Shown piece after piece: positions 1 to 11,500 of a stretch of 64,000 nt of DNA. The position numbers were made by a program, and so were the translations under genes. Where the stretch lies: assembly GCA_949317995.1 (NCBI GenBank), contig OX439036.1:86341920-86405919 (forward strand). Direction: 5' to 3'. Origin of the DNA: Acholoe squamosa. Its lineage: Eukaryota; Annelida; Polychaeta; Phyllodocida; Polynoidae. The notes below the pieces were generated by a model. That model saw only the letters and a program-made list of their open reading frames with translations. It ran no database searches and was not told where the DNA came from. Position 1 is the first letter of the stretch, and each line of letters starts with the position of its first letter.

Positions 1-1044
1 CAAACCTATGTTATTATGTATCGGAGAATTGAGAAGACCTCTTTCACAAAATTGCCAGCCTCTATACAAAGGGGTGATATATGGCATCGTTGAAATGCCT
101 TTGTTGTCATAGTAAATAACCTGTACTTAACGGGATTAATGGAAGATGCAAATTGAATAAACCATTTACTAAAATGCCTCCTGTCAACGGTCGCTGGGAT
201 GGGCACCATTGATGTCGGTTCTTTAGGGGAAGATGGCCCATTTTTCTTTTCAGACCCGGTATGCATTGTTCGATCGATCCGGCATATATGCAGATTTCAA
301 AGAACAGCTTCGGGAAAACAAACGCCTAGTGGATAATTGGTTTATGGTGTTTATTGATTAAAAGTTTTAAACATACACATCTCTGGGGCCGAGGCATTGC
401 GAAGCCAACCTCCCGAGGAAATCACTACCAACGTGATAGCTCGTCGCAATCGCCTGTCAAAGAGGTAATGACACCCTTCACATTGAATAATCTGACGTGT
501 TTGTCAATTGGCCCCTAAAAGAGACAGAATAGGCATAACAGATGAAAAAGCAATGACTGTGGATGGAGTGCTGGCTGTTGCCGACCGGTGGGAGAGAAGG
601 CAGAGAAGGATGACATGGGATGGAGGAGATGGGAGGAGTCAGGAGTAACAGGAAATATAGACGAAGCCATGAGGGAGCTGCTAAGAGCTTGAGATGGGCT
701 GCTCATGGTGAGCTGTGAGCAGCTGACTGCTTGTATCTGTGATGGACGAGAGGCAACTTCTGGCTGCCATTGGGATACATTGAGCTCCGTCCGACCTCCT
801 ACCTGCCGATCGACAGCGTGATATAAATCCCCAACACCCTGTGGGGGTAAGGGTGTGTCCGTTCGATCGGAGGGGTGGTGTGACTGGAGGCGTCAAAAGC
901 TTTCAGGTGCCTAGTGGGGGAAAGAGGCGGTAGGCTATTTCAAATAGTCTTAGGGACGATTAGGGTTTCAGGGGTGAATGGAGGAGGGAAACTATACTTG
1001 GTTAATTCCGGCATTCAAATCCGCTTGACAAGGTGTTTGTGAAA
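1..1044. other. no recognisable gene
   Basis: Only short ORFs without family resemblance occur here. The composition is mixed and I see no repeat structure or RNA gene. Confidence 0.5.
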
Positions 1045-2172
1045 GCAACACTGGAGGCTGGTGCGAAAAGATTGAATTGTTGCTTTTCAGGGTAGGTACC
1101 TCACTTCCCACGTCCCTCCTCTACATAACCACTCTGATTCACTTCCGACACTGTAGTCCAGGTGGCTGCTGCTAAACCCTTGGAAGTCACTTCTGTTGGA
1201 GGTGTACTTCCAAAAACGGAAGGCACTCATCTTTGGTAGTCTCTTCTCTATTGCATTGCAAAATGACACTTCCCAACAGAAGTGGTCCAGAAGTGGTTAC
1301 TAACAACCCCTCAACTGGAAGTTGCTCCCTACACTCTGTCGCATAAGTATATAGTTGTGGGCAGTCTGGGAAGCACTCAGGTGTGACCACTTTTTGCAAC
1401 ACAGTTTGATATACGGGAAAGTGACTACTTCTGGACTACAGTGTTGGAAGTGATACTGAGTGGTTAAGTAGAGGAGGGAAGTGGGAAGTGAGGTACCTAC
1501 CCTGGAAAGAAACAACTCAATCTTTTCGCAACAGCCTCCAGAGGTAGTCACTTTCCCTCAAATCAAACTGGAGGGTGTTGCTCCTATAGTAAAAGGAAGA
1601 GCTGGCTAAAAATGCCCTTGTTTCCAGTCCTTTCTTTTCATGTAGCTATGACTTGTCCCTTTTGTTGCTCACAAGTGGACATTCAAGTATGGTGCTCAAA
1701 AAGGGGAATTGAGTAGGTACCTAGTTAGGAGAAGTCAGTCAGTATAATATACTATAGAGTGTGTGACATGAGTAGGTATCTGATAATGCAGCTCTCTCTG
1801 TTTTAAACAAGACAGGGACTTTTCAGACTATTGTGGTGAGTGCAAGTTGAATGGTGAAGCAGAGCGTGACTTTTTTTGAAAAGAGGGTACCTACTGACAG
1901 CTCTTTTTACCATAGGAGCAACATGCTCCTGTGTTACGAAAAGTGGTCACACCTGAGTGCTTCCCAGACAGCCCACACATACATACATATGCAACAGAGT
2001 GTAGGACGCAACTTCCAGTTGAGGGTTTGCTACTAACCACTTCTGGACCACTTCTGTTGGGAAGTGCCATTTGGCAATGCAATAGAGAGGAGACTACCAA
2101 AGATGAGTGCCTTCCATTTTTGGAAGTACACCTCCGACAGAAGTGACTTCCAATGGTTTAGCAGCAGCCACC
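1045..2172. repeat. nested fold-back (inverted repeat) element
   Basis: Two pairs of inverted arms interlock. Positions 1161-1404 are the near-perfect reverse complement of 1930-2172 (about 240 bp each). Positions about 1045-1150 are an imperfect reverse complement of about 1430-1540 (about 100 bp). Short ORFs on both strands here are shadows of the mirrored sequence and have no recognisable domain. The arrangement fits a long-TIR MITE or fold-back element that has been rearranged. I could not find a convincing target-site duplication, so the class is unknown. Confidence 0.7.
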
Positions 2173-2183
2173 AGGTTAGTATA

Positions 2184-2184
<1 letters not shown>

Positions 2185-2252
<68 letters not shown>
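2185..2252. repeat. (TA)n microsatellite
   Basis: About 65 bp of nearly pure TA dinucleotide immediately follow the right arm of the fold-back repeat. They create low-complexity Tyr-Ile ORFs on both strands that are not genes. Confidence 0.95.
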
Positions 2253-2254
<2 letters not shown>

Positions 2255-3594
2255 CTTGAGACGTCCACCCCACAAAATTTATCTTATCAACAAGGGGGTT
2301 GGTGGGTTTTCGCGTGGACACACGGAAATTTTCTACGACTCCCCTTGACGGCAGTCAAAATTCTTTGTGCCTCCTTTTTTATCTATAGTAGCAGGCTTTT
2401 TTACGCCCCCCCCCCCCAAGAGGGGTCAATTTTTTTACACCCCCCCTCTAGGAGGGGTCTGAAATTTTTACACCCCCTCAACCTCCCCTCCCCTTTTGAT
2501 AAATAATGACCACTCCCTAATACGTCCCACGCTGCCCAGCCCATCCCAGGTAGCAAAAATGGTGTGGCCCGAGTCTGGGCCAGAGCGGGCTCCTGATGTG
2601 GGCCACACTGGGTTAACACAGTGGGCGCCCGATGGGTTTTGTCCTCAGCAAAGGGTCTGGGCCACACTGGGCTAACCGATTTGGGCACAGATCTGTTTGA
2701 AATTGGGCTCACCAATTTGGGCTCAAAGTGAGTTTAACATGGGTTTTTGGTGTGGCCTAAAGTGGGCTGCCCGATTTGATGAAAAATTAGTTGTGACATG
2801 TTAAAAATTCTTTTTGAGAAATTTATCCAAAATCTTTTCTTTTTTCTTTTAAAGTCAATAAGCAACAAATCCTTGAGCTAATCTAACCCCCCCCCCCTAT
2901 CACCAAAGCAGTAATTGCAATATCTACCCAAGTGGAAAGGCAGAGCAGTACCATTCATTTGAATCAAACTCATTCAGCCAACACAAGGCACTTTGATTCA
3001 TTAAAGTGACATTCTGGCCTCAATCTTCCCCCACTAATTCCCTATGTAGGAGTAGAGAAGAGAGCCTTCAAGTTCATAATGACTGTACCTCTGCATATCT
3101 GCTCTTGTTCCAAGTTCAGTGCAATAGAAATGGTGTTGCCATTCCACTACTACTCAGATGACCTTGATTTGCACTTTTGACTAGAAACATCTAAGTATTT
3201 CCAGACTATGAGAAAGTCTGCACATTATTACTTCATATCTGATTTAGTAGTCTATTCCAGTTGTCCTATGTCTAAAAGAAATAAGTTTGGTATGGGTAGT
3301 AGAATTCTGCCTGGAGTGCTGTGAAACCACTTTGTAGTGAGTCTGCCATGGACTGGCCTACAGGGGCAGGGGATATTTTTGGTTTCTCAATTGCCTCTAT
3401 ATATAGTCCTCTTATACCTGGCCAAGTGTGGGACCTGTTTGCCCCCACACCACAAATACACCTTGCAAGCCTACTAGTACAAAGAAAGACATGAAGCTGT
3501 TCTTTCCAGGACTAGTCAGTGTTGCCTTTTACATAAAATATCTGGATCCCTACTATGAACCTACCTGTGTATTAATGGTATAGGGAAAGTGAAA

Positions 3595-4045
3595 GGGGGG
3601 AGGGCAGGGCAGGGTGAGAGGAGGGCAGGGCAGGGTGAGAAGAGGGCAAGGCAGGGTGAGATGAGGGCAGGGCAGGGCAGGGTGAGAGCAGGGCAGGGCA
3701 TGTGAGCAAAGGAGATGCCAGGGCAGTGCAGGGTGAGAGTAGGACAGGGGAGGGTGAGAGCAGGGCAGGGTAAGAGCAGGGCAGGGCAGGGTGAGAGCAG
3801 GGTAGGGCAGGGCATGTGAGCGAAGGAGATGCCAGGGCAGTGCAGGGTGAGAGTAGGACAGGGGAGGGTGAGAGCAGGGCAGGGTAAGAGCAGGGCAGGG
3901 CAGGGTGAGAACAGGGCAGGACAAGGGTGAGAGCAGGGCAGGGCAGGGTGAGAGGAGGGCAGGGCAGGATGAGAGTAGGGCAGGGCAGGGCAAGAGCAGG
4001 GCAGGGCAGGGTGAGAGCAGGGCAGGGCAAGGCAGGGTGAGGGCT
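3595..4045. repeat. G-rich minisatellite (GGGCAGGGTGAGA units)
   Basis: Short units of the type GGGCAGGGTGAGAGCA are tandemly repeated. A higher-order duplication of 114 bp is visible: the TGTGAGC-(A/G)-AAGGAGATGCC block recurs at 3701 and 3815. The plus strand carries many closely spaced GGG runs, so it has G-quadruplex potential. The long Pro/Leu/Ser ORFs on the minus strand are by-products of the repeat. Confidence 0.9.
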
Positions 4046-4236
4046 TAGAGTGAGAGTGAGTGAGTAATAGATGTTTAACGCCATTTCGACAGCTAAGGTC
4101 ATATTCATGGCGAGATCCTCATTACACAAATTCACAGAGGAATGTGTCAGTGCCTGCGCATATGTGCACCACACACATCCTGAGGGGATAGGAAAGAGGA
4201 GAAATAGACCCTTTTAAGTGGGCTAGGGAGGCCCAG
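4046..4236 (+). repeat. dispersed repeat family R1, copy 1
   Basis: This about 190-bp sequence recurs at 28694-28875 (same strand) and 30170-30346 (opposite strand). Landmarks are GTGAGTAATAGATG, TTTAACGCCATTTCGACAG, CTAAGGTCAT, TTCACAGAGGAA, TGTGCACCACA and CTTTTAAGTGGGC. The core resembles interspersed repeats I recall from molluscs and other lophotrochozoans; I cannot confirm this without a search. No ORF is conserved among copies. It may be a SINE 3' domain or a MITE. Confidence 0.75.
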
Positions 4237-4789
4237 GGAGGGCAGGGTGACAGAAGGGCAGGGCAGAGCGGGGTGAGAGGGGGAAAGGGCAGGGCAGGTT
4301 GAGTGGAATGAGGAGGAGATGGAAGGGGTAGGGGATGGATAGGGGAGGGACGAACAAAAAAGAGAGAGGGAGGGGGAACACTCATCACAGAGTTTAGAAC
4401 AGTTCAGAAGATGAGGCTGCCCTGTCCAAACCCACTCTCACCCCAGACTGGGAAGACTTTATGCAGCCAAGTACCCATCTTGGGATGCCCATTTTGAAAC
4501 CATCCTGGGCCCAATGTGGTTGCCCATTTTAAAGCTGACCAGTGCCCAAATCGGGCGGCCCAATGTGGCCCAGACCGTATGCTGAGGACAAAACCCGTTG
4601 GGAGCCCAACGGGCTCAAGTGGGTTTGCCCGATTTGGGCTGCCCTGTGTGGCCCTGACTGGAAACCCAGCATCTGCCGAACCTAAAACCCATGTACTGAA
4701 TACTGCCCGCTTTGACCCACCTTATCCCGGGTAAAACCAATTTGGCCCCGAGCGGGCTTGCTACATGGGATTGTGAAATGCCCACAGGG

Positions 4790-5068
4790 CCTGGAGGGTC
4801 TTGCCAAAAGAAAATGAAGTATATCTCTAAATCTTTTCAGAGAGTGCTGAGGAAAATGTGTATATCCTAAATCGTTTTCATAGCATTGGCCAAGAAAAAC
4901 GCACAGCAGAATAAATGGAAGACTCTTTTCGAGCTGAAAAAAACTGTGCATGTTTCATCTAAAGGATTATCCAAACAATCTACATGTATTTCTATAAAAG
5001 CAATACAAAAACGTGCACGTTTTCCTTCATGGTTCATATTTCTTTTTTGGCAAGACTCTCCTAGAGGT
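4790..5068. mobile_element. MITE family M1, copy 1
   Basis: Inverted ends of about 30 bp are visible: GGAGGGTCTTGCCAAAAG on the left and TTTTTTGGCAAGACTCTCC on the right. The interior shares AAACGTGCACGTTTT and TCGTTTTCAT with a second copy at 29241-29494. No ORF of note. It is a short non-autonomous DNA element of unknown superfamily. Confidence 0.7.
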
Positions 5069-6351
5069 TAAAACAGTAAACAGGTCACCAATTCTAATGG
5101 TGCTGTAGATGTTGTATAATTCATCGTATATTAATACTCTGGCATTCAGAAGAAGTCTAGAGAGTGTACTATAAATTGACCGGAGAGTGAATAGTGTTGA
5201 TATCAAAATGCAAACACACAGCAGTACTATAAAGGGAATAGCTGCATGGGATCTGATCACATGACGAGCCACGCAGTAGCAGCGGCTTTCTGTTTAGAAA
5301 GCGGATATGCTAAGTTTCTCAGGGATATCAAGTTCATTAGATCTATGCTTGTAATTACATGTGTTTGAATAAACGCTGTATCTCTTGCACCTTTAAAATA
5401 TATCAAAGACTTATTCCCATTAGCTGATAAAAATACCCTATTGACGAAGTACGAGAAATATAGCGTGTGAAGGGCCCAGATAACGAAGGTCATATATGTG
5501 CAGTGTAGAAAGGTGTTTGCAAAAATGTACAGAAGCAAGATTGCCTATTATTGGAGGCAAAATGTGTAAAGATGTCAGATTTCTGCCATGGAGGTGATTG
5601 GAAGATACCACAGGCAGTGGTAGGGCGTGAAGGGGTGTTAAGGAACAGCTAGTTAGTTGGAATCATTGCACGGTAAGTCGGAGAGGAGCATGTGGTGAAT
5701 AGAGGTGATTTATGCCTGAAGCCCTGTTGGCCTCACGCAGGGGATCGATGCCGCCGACAGGTGCACCTGCCCTGCTGGGGGCGCCCTCCAGGCGGTCGGT
5801 ATAGCTATAGCGCCCCTTCTAGTTCCTCCAGTTCCCCCTGACCCCTCGCCCTACTTCCTCCTGCGTGTTGTCCCTCTGGTCGTGGCCTCGTTTGGACATG
5901 ACCGATGGTTGAATGTACCACCAGGAAACAAGAAGTCGTGGGTATGTGTCTCTCTAAGGACATCCCTTGTATCTCTGTACTCAAGCCCCACCCCTAGTCC
6001 TCCAGCGTCCTCCATGTAATACACATACCTCCTCCAAGGGGGGGGGGGTGGCATAATGAGGACCCGGCGCCGCCAGTTGGTGAGGATTATTTCAGGCCGG
6101 TGGTGATAATCCCGCCGGTAACGGCCGGCGACCCATCATTGTCGTCGAGGATCAAGAACAAATCCCAAGGCGCGCTGACCTTTCCACGTCCCACGCCGCC
6201 CAACCCGCCGTCGCCGACCGCCGACCGCCGTCACGCGGTACAATGGCTTTCCGGTTGGTGGGTTTACGGCGGAACCAAGTCTTAATCAATATTCTGCTAT
6301 ATTGGCTGCCCGTCCCTTCCCGCCCCCTTTCAGTCGCCCTTTTTATTTTAC

Positions 6352-6352
<1 letters not shown>
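5069..6352. other. no recognisable gene; GC-rich stretch near 5.7-6.3 kb
   Basis: From about 5720 to 6300 the sequence is richer in G+C and CpG than its surroundings. That could mark a promoter-like island, but no ORF, splice pattern or RNA gene here is convincing. Confidence 0.4.

Positions 6353-6412
<60 letters not shown>
6353..6412. repeat. (TA)n microsatellite
   Basis: About 60 bp of uninterrupted TA dinucleotide. Confidence 0.95.
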
Positions 6413-6414
<2 letters not shown>

Positions 6415-8301
6415 CAACTAGTCATCATAAAGGATAGACAGATAGAGACGCTCACTCTGTCATATCCACAGCGGCAGCCCTATATTCCAGCTATAGCTAG
6501 CTCCTTAACCGCCTTCAGTCCTTTTCGTCGCTCTCCTCCGTCAGTTACCAAATAACAGTTTCATGTGGAGCGTATAATGTACAGTCTGGGCCGATGGCCG
6601 CTTTTTCACCCCTTGACACAAAGTAACGTCGGGAGAGCGGTCCTTTTAAACGAGCCCACTGAATCAGCCCCATCGCTGCCGCCCCGGTGCTTTACTAGCC
6701 GGAAGTCGGCGCTGCCGTCCGGAATTAGTATGTGGCGTAGATCGTATCAGCTCCCCCACCCTACCCCTACCACCAGTCGCGGTGGGCTCCTATGAAAAAA
6801 GGTCTTTTAAAAAGATAAGAGAGGAAAACGACAGTCCCCAAGAAAGCAGTGAGGAGTTAAAGCTCAGAGACTGAAGTAGGCCAGGAAGTCATTTCTCAAA
6901 CGCTAAGTTTTGAGTGCCCCCAGATCGTACTACTCTGACCTGGATCGTAAGGGTATTCTAGTGTTGACAGGATCAATCACTACGATTGGTGCAGATATAG
7001 AGGGGAAAGGCATGCACCTGCATAGGCAATCGTAGGTAATACATGATCACCAAGGGTCAATCACTATGATTGGACTGGATTGTAGGGGTGGTTGGAATTG
7101 GAGGGAGAGGGGTAGGATCGTAGTGTTTGAGAAATGGCTAGCAGTTGACATAATAGACCCACGCGACACATGCAGACAAAGAAGCATGCGTCATCTTCTC
7201 CTATAACACGTCCGGTAACGCGTACAACAGATGTGTTTTACATTTTTATAGTTGCCACACACATGGTGATTACACGTGCCTTTATGTGTTATTACATAAA
7301 CACGAAACTATTTTCTACATCCTGATATGCATCAGATGAAATCTAATTCAATTACTAAACATATTTCAATGTGCAGTGTGGAAATGGCTTTTTTTCTACT
7401 AGTGCTAGTACTAAAAAGGTTCCGGTCACCGGACCGACCTCAGCTTAAAGGGGCCGACCTCAGAATTTTTTATATTTTTTTTTAGACTTTTTTTCAAGAT
7501 TTTTCAAGATTTATTCAACATTTTTCAAAATTTCATCTCAGGGTCTTTATTCGAAACATGTACACCTATTTTACTTTCATTTTCCGTCATGTCATACAGG
7601 AAACGAAACTTTGTTATTAACCAGTGAAAACCTAGCAAAGTTTGACCATATGAGGCCTTAGATACTACCGATCTGTACTAATGGTCTGGTATAGGGGCAT
7701 ACATTTGCCACATTCAAAATTGGACAATAGACCCTTTAAATAGTGTATATCTAATTACGTATGATGGTGCATGAGACCCTGGAAACAACGTACATTGTAT
7801 TGTAACTGTAAGAGCATGTATGTGCATGCCCATTTGTGTTTATGGTGTTATTACACTACTGACAATGAGGAACTATAAAAGAGGATATTTATAACTAGAA
7901 TTATCACAGGAACCAGTTATTTCCATATGGGTTGACTGGGTGACAGATGTGGGATGACAAACCATCCTAGCCCTGTGTTAATGAATTAATCTTGGTTGCT
8001 TTTCTGTATGTATAGGCAGTCCATGGGAGGCACTATAATGTATACATCCTCCAACACCCTATGGATCATTCTCACCATCCTTCCCTATGCTTAGGCCTAT
8101 ACATTATCACATCCTGCTCTACCACTGCTCTGACTCCACCAGCAGAAGCTACTCCAGCATGAACCTTTGCTATTTCACATATATGTTACGATATACACGT
8201 TAGACCCTCAACGAAGGCTCTTTATCCTACCACATCCTTTTGGGATATCCAAAACCTCTTTCACACACTACCCCCTACCCATACACACTTATCATATGGC
8301 A

Positions 8302-8309
<8 letters not shown>
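6413..8309. other. no recognisable gene
   Basis: AT-leaning sequence with only short random-looking ORFs. No inverted-repeat element or RNA gene was seen. Confidence 0.45.

Positions 8310-8341
<32 letters not shown>
8310..8341. repeat. (CT)n microsatellite
   Basis: A run of C is followed by about 30 bp of CT dinucleotide. Confidence 0.9.
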
Positions 8342-8344
<3 letters not shown>

Positions 8345-8455
8345 AACCCCATCGCCCCAACCCCTCACCCCATATTACAAGTCTCACAGAGAAGCTTTCT
8401 GATTGGATGACAGGCATACAGCAGCTGGGGGAAGTTAGGATAGAGAGATAAAACC

Positions 8456-8593
8456 ATGGCCCGGATTCATCACCTTACCGGAAATGCATCGGGAGGCATT
8501 ATGGACGACATGCCGACAGACGTGTCCCACAAAAATCCGCCCCTTGACAGATTGGACGTTTTCAACGGATGCGTCTTTAGCTACAGCATCCGC
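8456..8593 (+). CDS. possible first coding exon, unidentified
   Basis: An ATG in a good context (ACCATGG) opens a reading frame of about 45 codons. It then meets a donor-like GTGAGT just after 8590. The peptide begins MARIHHLTGN and shows no domain I recognise. No acceptor or continuing exon could be assigned downstream. It is listed only as a candidate; an ORF of this length with a GTGAGT nearby can occur by chance. Confidence 0.12.
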
Positions 8594-8599
8594 TGTGAG

Positions 8600-11500
8600 T
8601 GGGTTGTGCCTGTAAAGTTAGTGATAGTACTACTAGTTGTAGTTGTAGAGTAGTAAAGGACCAGGAGAAGGTGATGGGGGATCCAAGCCTGGTAAAAAGG
8701 TGATCGCTGTCAGATCCTGCAGAGCCGCCCTGGGTCTGGTCCTCCGGAAGGTGCTCGGCTTTGTTTATATACATAGCAGAGGTCGGTGCCTGCTTGATAC
8801 TGCCTGCAGTTCGCCGCACAGCCCACTGATTATTTTGTCCTAAGTGGAGGCTTCTACCAACCCTACAACACCTCCAGGGCTTTTACCCTTGCATCTCTAC
8901 CCTCAAGTACAAACCCTATTCCTAGCCTATACCCCAGTTCTAGCCCCTTGTCTGGTACAGGAAAATGTGGAAGTGACTGACCCACAGCTGGTGGCCATCA
9001 GGGACGTGCGTACACACATCTGGGTCTGTGGGCTGTTCTGGGTTAGATGGGAGCAGTATGGGACAGGAGAGGTGGTGTGTGGAGGGGGTGGAATGAAGCG
9101 GTCTAGCGTGCCAGAGGCCAGCATCCCCGGCCAGCATCCCGTTATACTGGTACACAGAGCCGACCCTCACGACCCTCCTATCCACCCGACGCCAAGCAGT
9201 ACCACGGTGTTGTACTGCATGCAGCATACAACACCCTACTCTGTATGTTCTCTGGGTGTGCCATTATGGATATGGTCGCCCTTTTCTCCTCTTGTCCCAG
9301 AAAGCTAGCACCCATAAGCCGATCAATAGCTCCAGCCGACTGGACTATGAAGATACCTGGCACCTGCTCAAAACCAGTTTTGCACCATGAGCTGAAGGGG
9401 GCTCGTCCAGCCAGCACTTTTCTGGCACCGATACCATTCTGGGTGGATCCCTAGATGGATCCTATCTCTTGGGCCGACACCTCCCCTGCCCCACCCAGCC
9501 TACCGTTCACATTCTACCCTGCCGAGATGGAGCACCCAAGGCCTAGGTGGGGTTACTTCTGGCTAATGGCTTCACGCCAGTCATTGCATAACGACTCTAG
9601 GAAATGAAAAGGGTCTAAACATCCCTGGCGCCAGTTGGTGCCGTTATCTTTGCCCCTCTGGGCATGCGGTATTACATGCTATAGCGGGACTTGTAGAGGA
9701 TAATGGGGTACCCTGATGGAAAACATGTGTGCTGATGTATAAGTATAAGCACCACCACACCATGGCCTTAATCTATATGGAATGTTAGATAGGCTGGACT
9801 GGGTTTCAAAAAAGGTTATATCATAGAAACAAGGGTGTGACTACATTGATGGGATCGTACCGTTTTGTCAAGTATATTGGGAATGGACGTTATGCATCTT
9901 TTGGAGAGATAGCTAACAGTGTAAAAATATTAATGATCAGTTTGGTGATAAAGCAGTGTGTTGGGTACTCTAGGTATCAAGTATGTACATGCACTTATTG
10001 CTAATACAGGTTCTTGTCTCTCAGAGCATGGATATTCAAAAGAACTGAATAGACATATATAATGCAATGTATAGACAGACACATACAAACTAGCAAGATG
10101 GGTATGAGCTTGTTTAAACCAGGTCAATACTCGAGTCTTGTACAAAGGAGAAGACTATGCATACCGTCATAGATAAAGAATGTGACTAGATGGCATTCTG
10201 GCAGACCTGGCTGACCTCATGGTGTGGCCACAACTTTATGATCAATACCACTGTACTCTGATACGCCACAAAGGGCAGACTCCAGTTCAATAAAAATGCA
10301 GTGACACTCGCATAGACATTACATCCATAAATAATGTTGGCACGCGTGGGGAAACTACTACTACCCTCCCTTTGTGCATCCACACTTTATAACCATTATA
10401 TATAGGGTCTTTCCTAACACCACTTTGCAGTAATACTAAAGGCAGAGGGCGCTGCCGAAATACAGTATGTATGTAGTCCACGTTAATCCTTGCAGCAGCA
10501 ATCCTTTGGTGGTTTATACAATGGTGTGACTATAAGCTGTGGAGGTGTTTAAGATGAGTTCTTGTCAGACTCAGGTGCAAAGGGGAGCAGAGGTCAGGGG
10601 GTGTATAGTACTACAAGGTAACCTACCTGGATCTGTTCTCTGCGAGTCACACACGTATCCGAGCTGCCAGAGGCAGAGTAGAGAAATCCAGGGTAGCTTC
10701 CTGAAGTAGCACTCTGTGGTATCCATGGTGGAGTGGTGATGGGTGAATGAAACAGCAGTCAAAAGCTGTGCTTGTTATAGTAGTTGGTACTATGTGTAGT
10801 AGTAAAGGAAGTTATGATGCCGGTGCTGTTGATCCTGAGTGTAGCGGTCACTCCTGTTGACTCCGTGGTACATGTCCCCCCTGAATGGCAGCTAGTCCTC
10901 CTGTGTGGCACCTACTGTAGCTACTGGAGGAGGTGCTGTTAGGGGTGAAGGCACTAGCCGGCATGCTGACTGATAGAAAAAGTAGTGTTCAGCTTGGGCG
11001 TGGTGCCGGGTAGGGCTTGGAGCGTGGACGGGTGTTGGCGCCAAGGCCTCCTGGTTACATCTGACGTGGGCCAGGAGGAGTAGCTCCTCCTGCTGCTACA
11101 CCAAGCCACACTCCAGCATACTCCAGCGCCTCCTACTTACTCACTCCTCCTGCCGCTGTTCCTCCTGTGAGAGGGGCGGCCTCTATCTCTGGCAGTTTGG
11201 TGGAACCGCGCCTCGTGTCGCGCGTAGGGCCGCGTAGACAGCACCCTGGAGGATGTGGAGATAGTAGGGGGAAGCGCCAGCTGCTGCCCAGCCCTACACC
11301 ACAGGAGGAACTCGTAGTAATAGTAATGGTAGTCAGGGGGCTAAAAGTAGTGCACCGACCCGCTTGGCTCTACCCTCCTGCTCCTCCTCTAAATAGCTCT
11401 AAATCCTCCTTTTGGCACAGCCAACTGAACACGCCTCTCCCTGGATAAAACCCACACTTCTAAAAACACCGACACATAGCCAACAGCAGGCCAACACGCC

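Larger units (their letters stand above)
2540..4775. mobile_element. element with about 230-bp imperfect inverted ends
   Basis: About 2540-2775 and 4520-4775 are diverged inverted copies of one GC-rich sequence. They share GGGTTTTGTCCTCAGCA, GGTCTGGGCCACA and CCCGATTTGGGCAC in opposite orientations. The interior has no transposase-like ORF. It holds a G-rich minisatellite and a dispersed repeat copy. The likely reading is a non-autonomous long-TIR DNA element that has gathered other repeats; two independent insertions of one family are also possible. Confidence 0.5.

Noticed and set aside
3553..4388. Long Pro/Leu/Ser/His ORFs on the minus strand (up to about 200 codons)
   Set aside because: They are translations of the G-rich minisatellite in all frames and have no domain.
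5720..6300. GC-rich stretch as a CpG-island promoter
   Set aside because: No adjacent gene, splice pattern or conserved motif supports it.
8844..9308. 154-codon plus-strand ORF as a gene
   Set aside because: No recognisable domain, competing ORFs on both strands and no splice or start context to support it.
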